A stretch of DNA of 64,000 bases from positions 1 through 64,000 of the forward strand of contig CBESNA010000002.1 in NCBI GenBank assembly GCA_965530755.1, read 5' to 3'. This document shows, piece by piece, positions 1 through 8,236 of the stretch. The position numbers and the translations under genes are program-made. Numbering within the stretch: position 1 is the first letter of the stretch; the number at the start of each line of letters is the position of its first letter. Under the pieces are notes generated by a model. The model was not told the DNA's origin, ran no database searches, and saw only the letters and a list, made by a program, of their open reading frames with translations. This stretch comes from SZUA-35 sp965530755 (GTDB lineage Bacteria > Actinomycetota > Acidimicrobiia > Acidimicrobiales > SZUA-35).

Positions 1-20
1 CCCAACCCCAACCCCAACCC
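1..20. repeat. short CCCCAA direct repeat at window edge
   Basis: Three tandem copies of a CCCCAA-like unit open the window and run straight into the left arm of the large hairpin described next. The left extent is cut by the window. It looks telomere-like only by composition; I assign no function. Confidence 0.5.
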
Positions 21-98
21 GAGGCAATCGCCCCCGTTTTTGTGGGGCGCAAACCTCGGGTTTGCGCCCCACAAAAACGGGGGTCATGGCCTCGGGTT
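16..98. repeat. very long perfect hairpin upstream of lgt
   Basis: Bases 31-55 and 59-83 are a perfect 25-bp inverted repeat around a 3-nt TCG loop. Outside it, after a 5-nt mismatch on each side, a further 10 bp pair (16-25 with 89-98). The stem contains runs of C, T, G and A, so either strand would fold. It ends 58 nt before the lgt start. It may be a bidirectional terminator for a gene to the left or a small palindromic repeat element; no T-run follows the stem on the plus strand. Confidence 0.85.
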
Positions 99-156
99 GA
101 GAACATCGGCACAACACCGTCGGGAACAGAACCGGGTCGCCGGTAGTTTCTGAGCC

Positions 157-1086
157 GTGCCCCTTTCTGTCGTGATCGCCTCGATCCCCTCGCCATCGAG
201 CAACGGTTTCGACCTCGGACCGCTCACCTTCCGCTACTACGGCCTGATGATCGCCCTCGGCGTGTTGATCGGGGTCGAGATGGGGCGAGCCCGTTGGGAG
301 ACCATGGGTGGCGAGGCCGACGACGTGATCGAAGTCGCCAAGTGGGCGGTTCCCGCCGGTCTCATCGGTGCACGGATCTATCACGTCGCCACAGACTGGA
401 AGCGTTACCAGGGCCGTTGGTTCGACGCCTTCAAGATCTGGGAGGGTGGTCTGGGCATTCCCGGTGGCCTGGTGCTGGGTGTTGCGGTCGGGGTCTGGGT
501 CGCTCGCTCTCGAGGCTTGAACGTCACGAGACTCGCCGACGCCGTCATCCCCGGCATCCCGGTCGCACAGGCGATCGGCCGACTCGGGAACTGGTTCAAT
601 CAGGAGATCTACGGCCGCCCATCCGACCTCCCGTGGGCAGTCGAGATCGACAATCCGTCCAGCGAGTTCGAGGGATTCTCGACCTTCCACCCCGTGTTCC
701 TCTACGAGGGCCTGCTCAATCTCACGATCGCCGCCGCTCTCATCTACGCCGACCGTCGCAAGTGGCTCAAGCCCGGCGCCATGTTGCCGCTGTGGATCGC
801 GATGTACGGCATTGCTCGATTCATCGTCGAAGGCATGCGAACCGACGAGGCCTCACTCATCGCCGGAATACGGGTCAATCACTGGGTGAGCGGCGCGGCT
901 GTCGTGATCGGTGGGCTCTGGTTCCTCGCGATTCAGCGTCGTCCGGGGGCGGTGGATTCTGTCGTTGCGACCGACGATCCAGGCGATCGCGACGGCGACG
1001 AAGGTGACGACGCAAATCCGACGTCGGCATCAGCCCGAGCTACCTTGGGGACTCATGACGATGCTCGATCCAGCGACGATCACTGA
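157..1086 (+). CDS. lgt: prolipoprotein diacylglyceryl transferase
   Basis: Lgt moves a diacylglyceryl group from phosphatidylglycerol to the lipobox cysteine of prelipoproteins at the cytoplasmic membrane. The 309-residue protein has about seven hydrophobic segments. The Lgt signature GRLGNWFNQEIYGRP lies near residues 142-156, followed by HPVFLYE, and the catalytic-region YYGL/IARFIVEGMR motifs are present. The start is GTG at 157. The last 40-50 residues are a charged, Asp-rich cytoplasmic tail beyond the catalytic core, common in actinobacterial Lgt. Its substrates would include the lipoproteins at 22.0, 45.0, 58.4 and 59.5 kb. The end overlaps the next gene by about 30 nt. Confidence 0.95.
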   Translation: MPLSVVIASIPSPSSNGFDLGPLTFRYYGLMIALGVLIGVEMGRARWETMGGEADDVIEVAKWAVPAGLIGARIYHVATDWKRYQGRWFDAFKIWEGGLGIPGGLVLGVAVGVWVARSRGLNVTRLADAVIPGIPVAQAIGRLGNWFNQEIYGRPSDLPWAVEIDNPSSEFEGFSTFHPVFLYEGLLNLTIAAALIYADRRKWLKPGAMLPLWIAMYGIARFIVEGMRTDEASLIAGIRVNHWVSGAAVVIGGLWFLAIQRRPGAVDSVVATDDPGDRDGDEGDDANPTSASARATLGTHDDARSSDDH

Positions 1087-2497
1087 CCACGCCAACACCT
1101 CATGGGACGGCATCCTGCCTGTCCTTCACGACTACATCGCCATTCCGAACGTCTCGCTCGACTTCGACCCCCAATGGCGTGAGAACGGCCACATGGCCGA
1201 GGCCGTCGAGCTGATCGCCGGATGGTGTCGCGCTCGTCCGATTCCGGGGATGACGCTCGAGGTCATGGAGCTTCCCGGACGCACACCGATGGTCATCGTC
1301 GAGATTCCGGCCACTGCGGGACTCGCCGACGCGAGCTCGGCAGGCGTGGATACAGACACGGTGTTGTTGTACGGCCATCTCGACAAACAACCGGAGATGG
1401 AAGGGTGGCGCGAGGGCCTCGGGCCGTGGACCCCGGTCCTCGAAGGCGACCGCCTCTACGGAAGAGGGGGAGCAGACGATGGTTATGCCGCCTTCGCCAG
1501 CCTCGCCGCCATCGAGGCCGTCCACGCCGCCGGTGGTGCCCATACCCGATGCGTGGTCTTGATCGAAGCCAGCGAGGAGTCCGGTTCGCCCGATCTCCCC
1601 GCCTACATCGAAGCCCTCGAAGACCGCATCGGAACGCCGAGCCTCGTCGTGTGTCTCGATTCGGGCTGTATCGACTACGACCGGCTGTGGGTCACCACGT
1701 CGCTGCGGGGCGTGGTCATGGGCAAGCTCACGGTCGAGATCGTGACCGAAGGTCTGCACTCTGGTGACGCGTCCGGGATGGTGCCGTCGTCGTTCCGGAT
1801 CGCTCGCCAACTCCTCGAGCGCATCGAGGACTCGGCCACCGGCGAACTCCTCCTCCCGGAGCTGTCGGTTGACATTCCACCGGGGCGCGTGGCCGAAGCG
1901 GCCGCCACCGCGGCCGAGATCGGCGCCATCGCGGACCACTACCCGTTCGTCGACGGGGCCGGACCGACCAGTAGCGATCCTGCGGAGCAGCTCTTGTCGC
2001 GAACGTGGCGGGGGACGCTGTGTGTGGTCGGCGCCGATGGGCTTCCGCCTGCGAATCGAGCAGGCAACGTCCTTCGTCCATCGACCACACTGAAGCTGTC
2101 GTTCCGCCTTCCCCCGACCGCAGACGCCGAAGCTGCAGCCGAGGCCATCAGACAGACGCTCGAAGCCGATCCGCCGTACGGCGCGCACGTCTCGTTCTCG
2201 TCCGTCGACGGCGCAGGCGGCTGGAATGCGCCGGCGACTGCACCATGGCTGGCCGAGGCCCTCGACAACGCCTCGACGGCGGCGTTCGGAAGCAGCGCAA
2301 GGAGCTTCGGCGATGGAGGCTCGATTCCGTTCATGGGCATGTTGGGAGAGAAGTTTCCAGGCGCGCAGTTCGTGATCACCGGCGTGCTCGGCCCCGATGC
2401 GAACGCTCACGGGCCCAACGAATACCTGCATCTCCCAACGGCGCGGAAGCTGACGATGGCGGTCGCCCACCTCCTCGACGCCCACGCCCGTCGCTGA
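1055..2497 (+). CDS. M20 family metallopeptidase (dipeptidase/ArgE-type)
   Basis: This is a cytosolic zinc hydrolase of the M20 peptidase family. Metal-binding and catalytic motifs appear in the expected order: GHLDKQPE (His, Asp), YGRGGADDGYA (bridging Asp), EASEESGS (Glu pair), CLDSG (Asp) and HGPNEY (His) near the C terminus. The ATG at 1055 is preferred because it begins directly at the conserved N terminus; upstream codons overlap lgt and read as Arg-rich noise. About 480 residues is normal for the dipeptidase subgroup. It overlaps lgt by 32 nt, so the two may be cotranscribed. The exact substrate (dipeptide, acyl-amino acid or carnosine-like) cannot be told from sequence. Confidence 0.9.
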   Translation: MTMLDPATITDHANTSWDGILPVLHDYIAIPNVSLDFDPQWRENGHMAEAVELIAGWCRARPIPGMTLEVMELPGRTPMVIVEIPATAGLADASSAGVDTDTVLLYGHLDKQPEMEGWREGLGPWTPVLEGDRLYGRGGADDGYAAFASLAAIEAVHAAGGAHTRCVVLIEASEESGSPDLPAYIEALEDRIGTPSLVVCLDSGCIDYDRLWVTTSLRGVVMGKLTVEIVTEGLHSGDASGMVPSSFRIARQLLERIEDSATGELLLPELSVDIPPGRVAEAAATAAEIGAIADHYPFVDGAGPTSSDPAEQLLSRTWRGTLCVVGADGLPPANRAGNVLRPSTTLKLSFRLPPTADAEAAAEAIRQTLEADPPYGAHVSFSSVDGAGGWNAPATAPWLAEALDNASTAAFGSSARSFGDGGSIPFMGMLGEKFPGAQFVITGVLGPDANAHGPNEYLHLPTARKLTMAVAHLLDAHARR

Positions 2498-2500
2498 TCG

Positions 2501-4201
2501 TCAGCCGGGGGGCAGCTCGGCCATGTGAAGGCGGTAGCCGTTGGTGGTCGTGACGACGGCCAGAATCTCCGCCTCGCCGCCGACGAAGTCGACTCGGACC
2601 GCCGTGTCACCGAACAGGTCGGCAAGGGAGTCGACGGACCACTCGGGTGGCTCGCCACCTGCCCAGCGGGTGGCTGCGATGGACGGTGGCGGGTCGACGG
2701 TGGAAAGCGTCCGATTCCGGGCCAGCCACTGTGCGGAGGGTGAGATCGAGGCGATGATTGCCCCATCGGCATCGACGACGTCGACACTGCCGTCGTACGA
2801 GTCGTAGGTGACGCCACTCCCGACGGCGCCGATCCTCCCGGTCGACACCGACCCGGAGCTGAGCTCGGTCAGTACGAATGCAGAGCCATCAGGGACGAAG
2901 TTGAACGCGTCCTCGGTGATCGTCATGAGGTACCCGTCGGCCTCGACCTCGTAGGTGAGTGTCGGCTGAGGCGCCCCCTTTTCGGTGAGCACTATGTGAT
3001 CTCGTCCTGCGGTCAGTTCGAACTCTCGTAGCGGGCTCGGGGTGCGGGTCCACGTAGATCCGCCGTCGGCGGAGCGGGTGACGATGTCGGTCGTGAGGAG
3101 GACGCCATAGATGGAGCCGGCGTCGCCGTCGATGCGTCCGATTCCGGTGAAGTCTCGTGGCGGCGCCCAGGACCTGCCGGTCGTCGAGGTCGACACGAAG
3201 GCCGGAGCGGTGGAGGTGTACCACTCGAGAACGAACCGTTCGCCGGCGACACCGAGCGATTCGACGGCATCTGGCACGATGCCCGCCGGACCGATCGAAC
3301 CGTCGGCCAGGTCGACGGCGTACAGATCGACCCTGTTGCTGATGCCTGCCACGGCCGATCGCTCGGTCGCGGTGAACGGCGCGTCGTCGAACGCGAAGTC
3401 AATTGCCTGTGGTGGGTTGCCGGGGGCTCCGGCGACGAGGATCGAGAGTCGGTCGGTGAAGACGCGCACCCCGAGGACGTCGCCGAGCGGCATGCCCACT
3501 CGCGCGGACAATGCCTCCCCGTCGACTCGATCCTCCTGGTGGACGGCAACGACGGCCGTGCTGCCGATGACAGCCACTTCGATCCGGTGGTGACGGGTGA
3601 CGAGTTCGGTGACGCCGGGCTTCGGCGGCAGGTCGATCCGAGTCTCGGAACCATCCCCTGCGATGACCAACAGATGATCTGGCTGCTCGACACGGGGTGC
3701 GAGGACGCGAGCGCCGACGGCGTCAACAATGAAGTAGTCGGGGCGGTCGGTCAACACGCTCGGGCGCTGACCGATCGTCGGGCCGATGATGCTCGGTGTG
3801 ACACTCCACTCGGTGATGCCGTCGTCGCCGACGAACGCCCCGTTGATCCATCGGAAGTCGTTGGTCCCGATGTTCCACACGATGCTCGCCCAGCGCAATT
3901 CGGGGCCAACCCCGGTCTTGGCGGTCTCGATGCCGGGCTCGGGCTCTTCGACGGGCGCTGGTTCGGTCGTCGGAGGTGCCGCAGCCTCGTTGCGGTTGGT
4001 TGCGAGGGCCCAGGCGGCAATGGCCGCGAGCAGCACGGCGGCAAGGCCGACGACACGGGAGTGCGACGCGGCCGGTTCTCCTCCGGGCGGAGGTCGGATG
4101 TCGGCACCCAGCTCGATCACCGAACTGCGGACCTCGGAATCGATCAGTTCGATCGGTTGGTCGCCATCGAGGTCGTCTGCGCCCCGACCTCGACGCGCCA
4201 C
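2501..4201 (-). CDS. membrane-anchored protein with Asp-box (BNR) repeats
   Basis: The 566-residue protein has a charged cytoplasmic N terminus, one membrane segment at about residues 50-68 and a Pro/Glu-rich stalk (75-92). A large beta-rich extracellular domain follows. Two Asp-box motifs of the sialidase/BNR type are visible at about 337-346 and 377-385 (SADGGSTWT), which suggests a beta-propeller. No sialidase catalytic arginine triad is evident, so I do not call it an enzyme. It starts 5 nt after the murA stop on the same strand, so it is probably last in an operon with murA. Its tail meets the M20 gene tail-to-tail with 3 nt between stops. Confidence 0.75.
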   Translation of the reverse strand: MARRGRGADDLDGDQPIELIDSEVRSSVIELGADIRPPPGGEPAASHSRVVGLAAVLLAAIAAWALATNRNEAAAPPTTEPAPVEEPEPGIETAKTGVGPELRWASIVWNIGTNDFRWINGAFVGDDGITEWSVTPSIIGPTIGQRPSVLTDRPDYFIVDAVGARVLAPRVEQPDHLLVIAGDGSETRIDLPPKPGVTELVTRHHRIEVAVIGSTAVVAVHQEDRVDGEALSARVGMPLGDVLGVRVFTDRLSILVAGAPGNPPQAIDFAFDDAPFTATERSAVAGISNRVDLYAVDLADGSIGPAGIVPDAVESLGVAGERFVLEWYTSTAPAFVSTSTTGRSWAPPRDFTGIGRIDGDAGSIYGVLLTTDIVTRSADGGSTWTRTPSPLREFELTAGRDHIVLTEKGAPQPTLTYEVEADGYLMTITEDAFNFVPDGSAFVLTELSSGSVSTGRIGAVGSGVTYDSYDGSVDVVDADGAIIASISPSAQWLARNRTLSTVDPPPSIAATRWAGGEPPEWSVDSLADLFGDTAVRVDFVGGEAEILAVVTTTNGYRLHMAELPPG

Positions 4202-4206
4202 GCGGG

Positions 4207-5556
4207 TCAGACCTCGGTCGGCGTTGGGACGTCAGCCCGCTTGATGTCGAGACCCAGTGCGCTGAAGTTCTCGATCGGTCGGTTGTAGCCCCGATCGAGG
4301 TGGTGGGTTCCCGTGATCGTCGAGGTTCCTTCGGCCGCCGCTGCGGCCAGGACATAGGCGAATCCGCCGCGGATGTCGGGGACCACGACGTCGGTTCCCT
4401 TGAGGCTGGCCTTGCCGCGAACCACGACTGAGCACGGCGTGGTTGCTCCCACGAAACGAGAGTCGATGCTGCCGAGCGGCATGTTGTACATCTCGATCTC
4501 GGCGCCCATCTTGTTGAGGGCCGGAACGTAGGTGAACCGGTTCTCGTAGACGGTCTCGTACATCACTGACAGGCCGTTGCACTGGGTGAACAACGCAACC
4601 ATCGGCGACTGCCAGTCGGTCATGAAACCGGGGTGGGTATCGGTCTCGACGGCGGTGGGATTGAGCGTGTCGGCCCACGCCGAAACGTAGGAATCGGTGA
4701 TGTCGAAATGTGCACCCATCCCGTAGAGAGTGCTGATGGCGGTGACCAGACGTTCCTGACTGCAGCCGTGAACGCGGACCTCGCCTCCGGTGATGAGCCC
4801 GGCAACGAGGTAGCTGAACGCTTCGATGCGATCACCCTTGAGACGGTGTGATGCTCCGACGAGTTCGTCGACACCATCGATGATGAATCGCCTGTTGGGG
4901 CGCATCTCGATGCGGGCACCCATGCGCTGGAGGAACAGCGCCAACTCGATCACTTCGGGTTCGGTGGCTGCGCCGTCGAGGACGGTCCGGCCCTTGGCCA
5001 GAGTTGCGGCCATCAGAACGGTCTCGGTTGCGCCGACCGATGGATAGGGGAGCTCGATGTGGGCACCCCGGAGCTGGCTGGCCTTGGCCTCCAGGCCATC
5101 CTCGGTGATGGTGATCTCGGCACCCATCTTTTCGAGGGCGCTGACGTGGAAGTTGATCGGTCGGGAGCCGATGTCGTCGCCGCCGACGAGGGGAACGAAG
5201 GCCTCACCAACGCGGTGGAGCAACGGGCCGAGCATCAGGATCGGAATACGGTTCATGCCCGAGAATCGGATCGGCACACGGCTCGAGTTGATCGGGGACG
5301 GATCGACCGTGACGCCCTCGTCGTCCTTGTTGACGACACAGCCGAGCGCCTCGATCATCGAGATGGTGATGTCGACATCGCCGACGTCCGGGGCATTGGT
5401 GATGGTCGACGGGGTCCGGCCGAGCATGGAGGCGACGAGGTGCTTCGTGACTGCGTTCTTGGACCCGCGCACGGCAACGTCACCTCGCAGTGGGCCGGAC
5501 GGGTTGACGATCCACGCGGGTGTCGTGTCGGAAGCGTTGTCGGTTGCGGTGGCCAT
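4207..5556 (-). CDS. murA: UDP-N-acetylglucosamine 1-carboxyvinyltransferase, Cys-to-Asp type
   Basis: MurA transfers enolpyruvate from PEP to UDP-GlcNAc, the first committed step of peptidoglycan synthesis, in the cytosol. The 449-residue length and the motifs GSKNA (the Lys-Asn pair) and GFMTDWQSP (the Asp of the PTD loop) fit the EPT family. At the position of Escherichia coli Cys115, the loop reads VGGDDIGSRP, with Asp127 replacing Cys. Mycobacterial and some chlamydial MurA enzymes carry the same change and are naturally insensitive to fosfomycin. It lies in a minus-strand run between a kinase-like gene (20 nt upstream) and the Asp-box protein (5 nt downstream). A MurA paralogue with another role cannot be excluded. 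Confidence 0.9.
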   Translation of the reverse strand: MATATDNASDTTPAWIVNPSGPLRGDVAVRGSKNAVTKHLVASMLGRTPSTITNAPDVGDVDITISMIEALGCVVNKDDEGVTVDPSPINSSRVPIRFSGMNRIPILMLGPLLHRVGEAFVPLVGGDDIGSRPINFHVSALEKMGAEITITEDGLEAKASQLRGAHIELPYPSVGATETVLMAATLAKGRTVLDGAATEPEVIELALFLQRMGARIEMRPNRRFIIDGVDELVGASHRLKGDRIEAFSYLVAGLITGGEVRVHGCSQERLVTAISTLYGMGAHFDITDSYVSAWADTLNPTAVETDTHPGFMTDWQSPMVALFTQCNGLSVMYETVYENRFTYVPALNKMGAEIEMYNMPLGSIDSRFVGATTPCSVVVRGKASLKGTDVVVPDIRGGFAYVLAAAAAEGTSTITGTHHLDRGYNRPIENFSALGLDIKRADVPTPTEV

Positions 5557-5576
5557 CGGCGGCCAGGCTAGTTGCC

Positions 5577-6569
5577 CTACTCGGTGACGAGGGGTAGGTC
5601 GGCCTGGAACACGAGCGACCGCAGCCGAGTCTCGAGTCGGTTGAGGGGGTGCAGCGGTCCGAGCTGCTTTCGAGAGCCGAGGTCCGGGTGAGCGATCAGT
5701 TCATGCAGCTCGAACGCGATGTCCATGACGAGCAGGCGGTCGTCGAGGTGGGGGTCCTCGAAGAGGTCGGGAAGATCCGACGTGAGCCACGACCAGACAT
5801 TCTGATAGTCCTCTGGTCGCTGCTGCTTGGACGCAGGCGGTGGCACATGAGCGAACGGGTACTTGCAGTAGCGGGCGATCGAGTCGAGGTCGAGCTCGGC
5901 CGGTCCGCCTCGGCACCACTCGAAGTCGAGTAGTGCGGTGATCTGGCGACCGTCCCACATGATGTTCTCGAAGGTGAGATCGCCATGCACGAGGTAGTCG
6001 GTCGAGAACGAGTCGAACAGATGGGCACGCTCGGAGGTCGATGACTCGATGAGGTCGATCAGCCGTTGATCGGCGAGCTTGTCCCGCCGCATGGTGCCGA
6101 TCGCCCGCCAAAGCGGGCGGAGGGTGAGGCCAGGACCGTCGTCGAGCAGGTGCGTGGTTCTGGTCAGACGAGGCACCGACCGAGGCGTCTGCGTGCGGTG
6201 CAGATCGTCGAGAGCTTCGGCGAGCTGGGCGATGGCGAATCGGCGATCGCGCGGTGTCATGGTCGGCCAGCATCGAGAGAGGGGTTGTCCGGGTCTACGG
6301 GCCACGATCAAATAGTCGGCGCCGATGTCGCCTCCATGCCCGAGGACTCTGGGCGTCCAGGTGCGAATGGGGAGTTCTGCGACCAGGGCCGCCTCGCGGC
6401 GTAGGCGCTGATTCGGTTCTCGATTGACTCGCACGACGTAGTCGCCGCAGATCATGACTTCGTTTCGGGTGCTGTTGGCGGCGACGACCTCACCACTGAA
6501 CGGGAGCCCCGCCTGTTGCAGGGCGCGGCGTGCCCGGGTGATGGCGAAGGGGTCGGTGACACGGTCCAT
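5577..6569 (-). CDS. aminoglycoside phosphotransferase-fold kinase
   Basis: The protein has the APH/choline-kinase fold. The Brenner-type catalytic motif HGDLTFENIMWD and the following metal-binding LLDFEWC motif are clear at about residues 200-230, and the N-terminal lobe carries a VVRVNRE nucleotide-binding strand. Members phosphorylate aminoglycosides, choline, homoserine, macrolides or sugars, and the substrate here is not readable. It sits 20 nt upstream of murA on the same strand. This placement is not enough to claim antibiotic resistance; a metabolic or cell-envelope kinase is as likely. Confidence 0.8.
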   Translation of the reverse strand: MDRVTDPFAITRARRALQQAGLPFSGEVVAANSTRNEVMICGDYVVRVNREPNQRLRREAALVAELPIRTWTPRVLGHGGDIGADYLIVARRPGQPLSRCWPTMTPRDRRFAIAQLAEALDDLHRTQTPRSVPRLTRTTHLLDDGPGLTLRPLWRAIGTMRRDKLADQRLIDLIESSTSERAHLFDSFSTDYLVHGDLTFENIMWDGRQITALLDFEWCRGGPAELDLDSIARYCKYPFAHVPPPASKQQRPEDYQNVWSWLTSDLPDLFEDPHLDDRLLVMDIAFELHELIAHPDLGSRKQLGPLHPLNRLETRLRSLVFQADLPLVTE

Positions 6570-6676
6570 GATGAGAGTGAGCGATTGGGAGGGCCCGCAC
6601 GGTCACACGCGCTATCGGCAGTTCCGCCGCCGTCTTGACCGCCCTCGTCGTGCTGGCGCCGTTCGGGTCGCCAGAG

Positions 6677-7492
6677 TCAGGAGGCGAGTACGGCGTCGCT
6701 GAATCGGGGCCAGGCCTCGGCGGCCCACGGTCCGAAGTCGCGATCGGTGAGGGCGAACGCAGCTCGTCCGGCGATCGGGTCGATCCAGATCATCGTGCCT
6801 GCCCGCCCGAAATGACCAAAGGTTGCCGGGCTGTTCGACGTGCCGGTCCAGTGCGGGGTCTTGTGGCCACGAATCTCGAATCCGAGACCCCACGGGTTCG
6901 GCTCCTGCCGTCCAAACCCTGGGAGCACGCCACCGATGTCAGGCCATTGCTCTGAGGTGGCCAGTGCGAGAGTGCCTCGGTCGATGAGCGACGGAGCGAG
7001 GAGTTCGGCCCCGAAGCGCATGAGATCGTCGACGGTCGACACCGCACCATGAGCCGGTGATCCGCGGAGCTCGGTGGCCGACATCCCCAATGGTTCGAGG
7101 ACTGCTCCTGAGAGGTACGACTCGACCGTGAATCCCGTCGCACCTGCGAGGAGCGCACCCAGCATCTCGAATCCGGCGTTGGAGTAGATGCGTCGTGTGC
7201 CGGGCTCAGCGATGGACTCGGCTCGATCGGGGTCGATCCCGCCGGCGTGGGCCAGAAGGTGGCGGACCGTGACGCCGGGGAGTTGCGCCGGGGTGTCGAG
7301 CGACAGCGAGCCTTCCTCGATCGCTATGAGAACGGCGTACGCGAACAGGGGCTTGGTCACCGATGCCAGCTCGAACACACGAGCGGTCTCGCCGCTGCGG
7401 CTCACGCCTCCATCGAGTCGGATCCACCCGGCGGCTGCGGTCGGGACCGGCCATTCACCGATGAGGTCCAGTGGGTCATGGACTGGGGGCAC
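6677..7492 (-). CDS. serine hydrolase of the class C beta-lactamase / PBP fold
   Basis: The 271-residue protein has the SxxK motif SVTK (Ser44, Lys47), the YxN motif YSN (103-105) and a late HFG motif in the place of KTG, as in esterase-like and DD-peptidase-like members. No signal peptide is seen, so it is probably cytosolic, which argues against a secreted beta-lactamase and for an esterase or amidase. It is divergent from the cyclase gene, with a 95-nt shared promoter region, and lies about 107 nt upstream of the kinase-like gene. Confidence 0.82.
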   Translation of the reverse strand: MPPVHDPLDLIGEWPVPTAAAGWIRLDGGVSRSGETARVFELASVTKPLFAYAVLIAIEEGSLSLDTPAQLPGVTVRHLLAHAGGIDPDRAESIAEPGTRRIYSNAGFEMLGALLAGATGFTVESYLSGAVLEPLGMSATELRGSPAHGAVSTVDDLMRFGAELLAPSLIDRGTLALATSEQWPDIGGVLPGFGRQEPNPWGLGFEIRGHKTPHWTGTSNSPATFGHFGRAGTMIWIDPIAGRAAFALTDRDFGPWAAEAWPRFSDAVLAS

Positions 7493-7587
7493 AGGATGAC
7501 CGTAGCGTTCCGGTGGGCTGCACTCGTCGGTTTGGGTTGCCCGCTTCGCCAGTCCAGATCTGGCCGATCGGCACTACCCTCGAATTG

Positions 7588-8142
7588 ATGGTGGCAGGCG
7601 TTGACAGTGGTCCCAGTGTTCCCACGAGCCATCGCGTACTTCGCACTTTTGGCTTCATCGACATCGGCGGGTTCACGACCTACGCCAACCTCGAAGGCGA
7701 CGATCGAGCCGTGGAACAGCTCAGTAAGTTCCGGGCGATCGTACGTGCCGTCGGATCGGGTACCGGTGTGCGGGTCGCCAAGTGGTTGGGTGATGGTGCC
7801 ATGCTCGTCTCGCTCGAACCAGTGTCGATGGTGTCGGCAATTCTCGACATCATGCGGCGGATGCAGCAGGAGGAGCTCGCCTTCCCGTTGCACGCCGGTA
7901 TGGCACAAGGGAACGTGATTCTCTTCGAAGGCGATGATCACATCGGCTCCACGGTCAATCTGGCTGCACGCCTCGCCGAGTTGGCCGGTTCGTGGCAGAT
8001 CTTCGCACCGCTCGACACGCTTCCGGGTCTGGCCAGGTCCGAAGCACCCATCGGAGAGCTCGCAGTTCCCGGATTTCCCGAGCCGCTCGAGGTGGCGGAC
8101 CTTTCACGAGTCGAGTCGCTGGTCGGCGCTCTGAACCTCTGA
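7588..8142 (+). CDS. class III adenylate/guanylate cyclase, catalytic domain only
   Basis: This 184-residue protein is a single class III nucleotidyl cyclase domain. The first metal-binding Asp lies in FIDIGGFTTYA, the second in WLGDGAM, and the Asn/Arg transition-state pair in GSTVNLAARLAELA. It should therefore be catalytically competent as a homodimer, making cAMP or cGMP. There is no attached sensor or membrane domain, so activity is presumably set by expression or a partner. ATG at 7588 is chosen because the conserved domain begins about 20 residues later. It is divergent from the serine hydrolase. Confidence 0.85.
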   Translation: MVAGVDSGPSVPTSHRVLRTFGFIDIGGFTTYANLEGDDRAVEQLSKFRAIVRAVGSGTGVRVAKWLGDGAMLVSLEPVSMVSAILDIMRRMQQEELAFPLHAGMAQGNVILFEGDDHIGSTVNLAARLAELAGSWQIFAPLDTLPGLARSEAPIGELAVPGFPEPLEVADLSRVESLVGALNL

Positions 8143-8236
8143 TCGCTCTCACCCGAGCCTCGGATACGGTCCGCCGACTCGTCGGTGAATGGCATCCTGC
8201 TCGTGCGGTCCGCCGCTCGGTAGCCTTGACAGCTCT

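Noticed and set aside
1..20. Linear chromosome telomere
   Set aside because: Three CCCCAA-like units at a window edge are too little; coding sequence begins 137 nt later and no terminal-protein genes are seen.
2501..4201. Sialidase
   Set aside because: Asp-boxes occur in many beta-propellers; the catalytic Arg triad and Tyr/Glu pair could not be placed.
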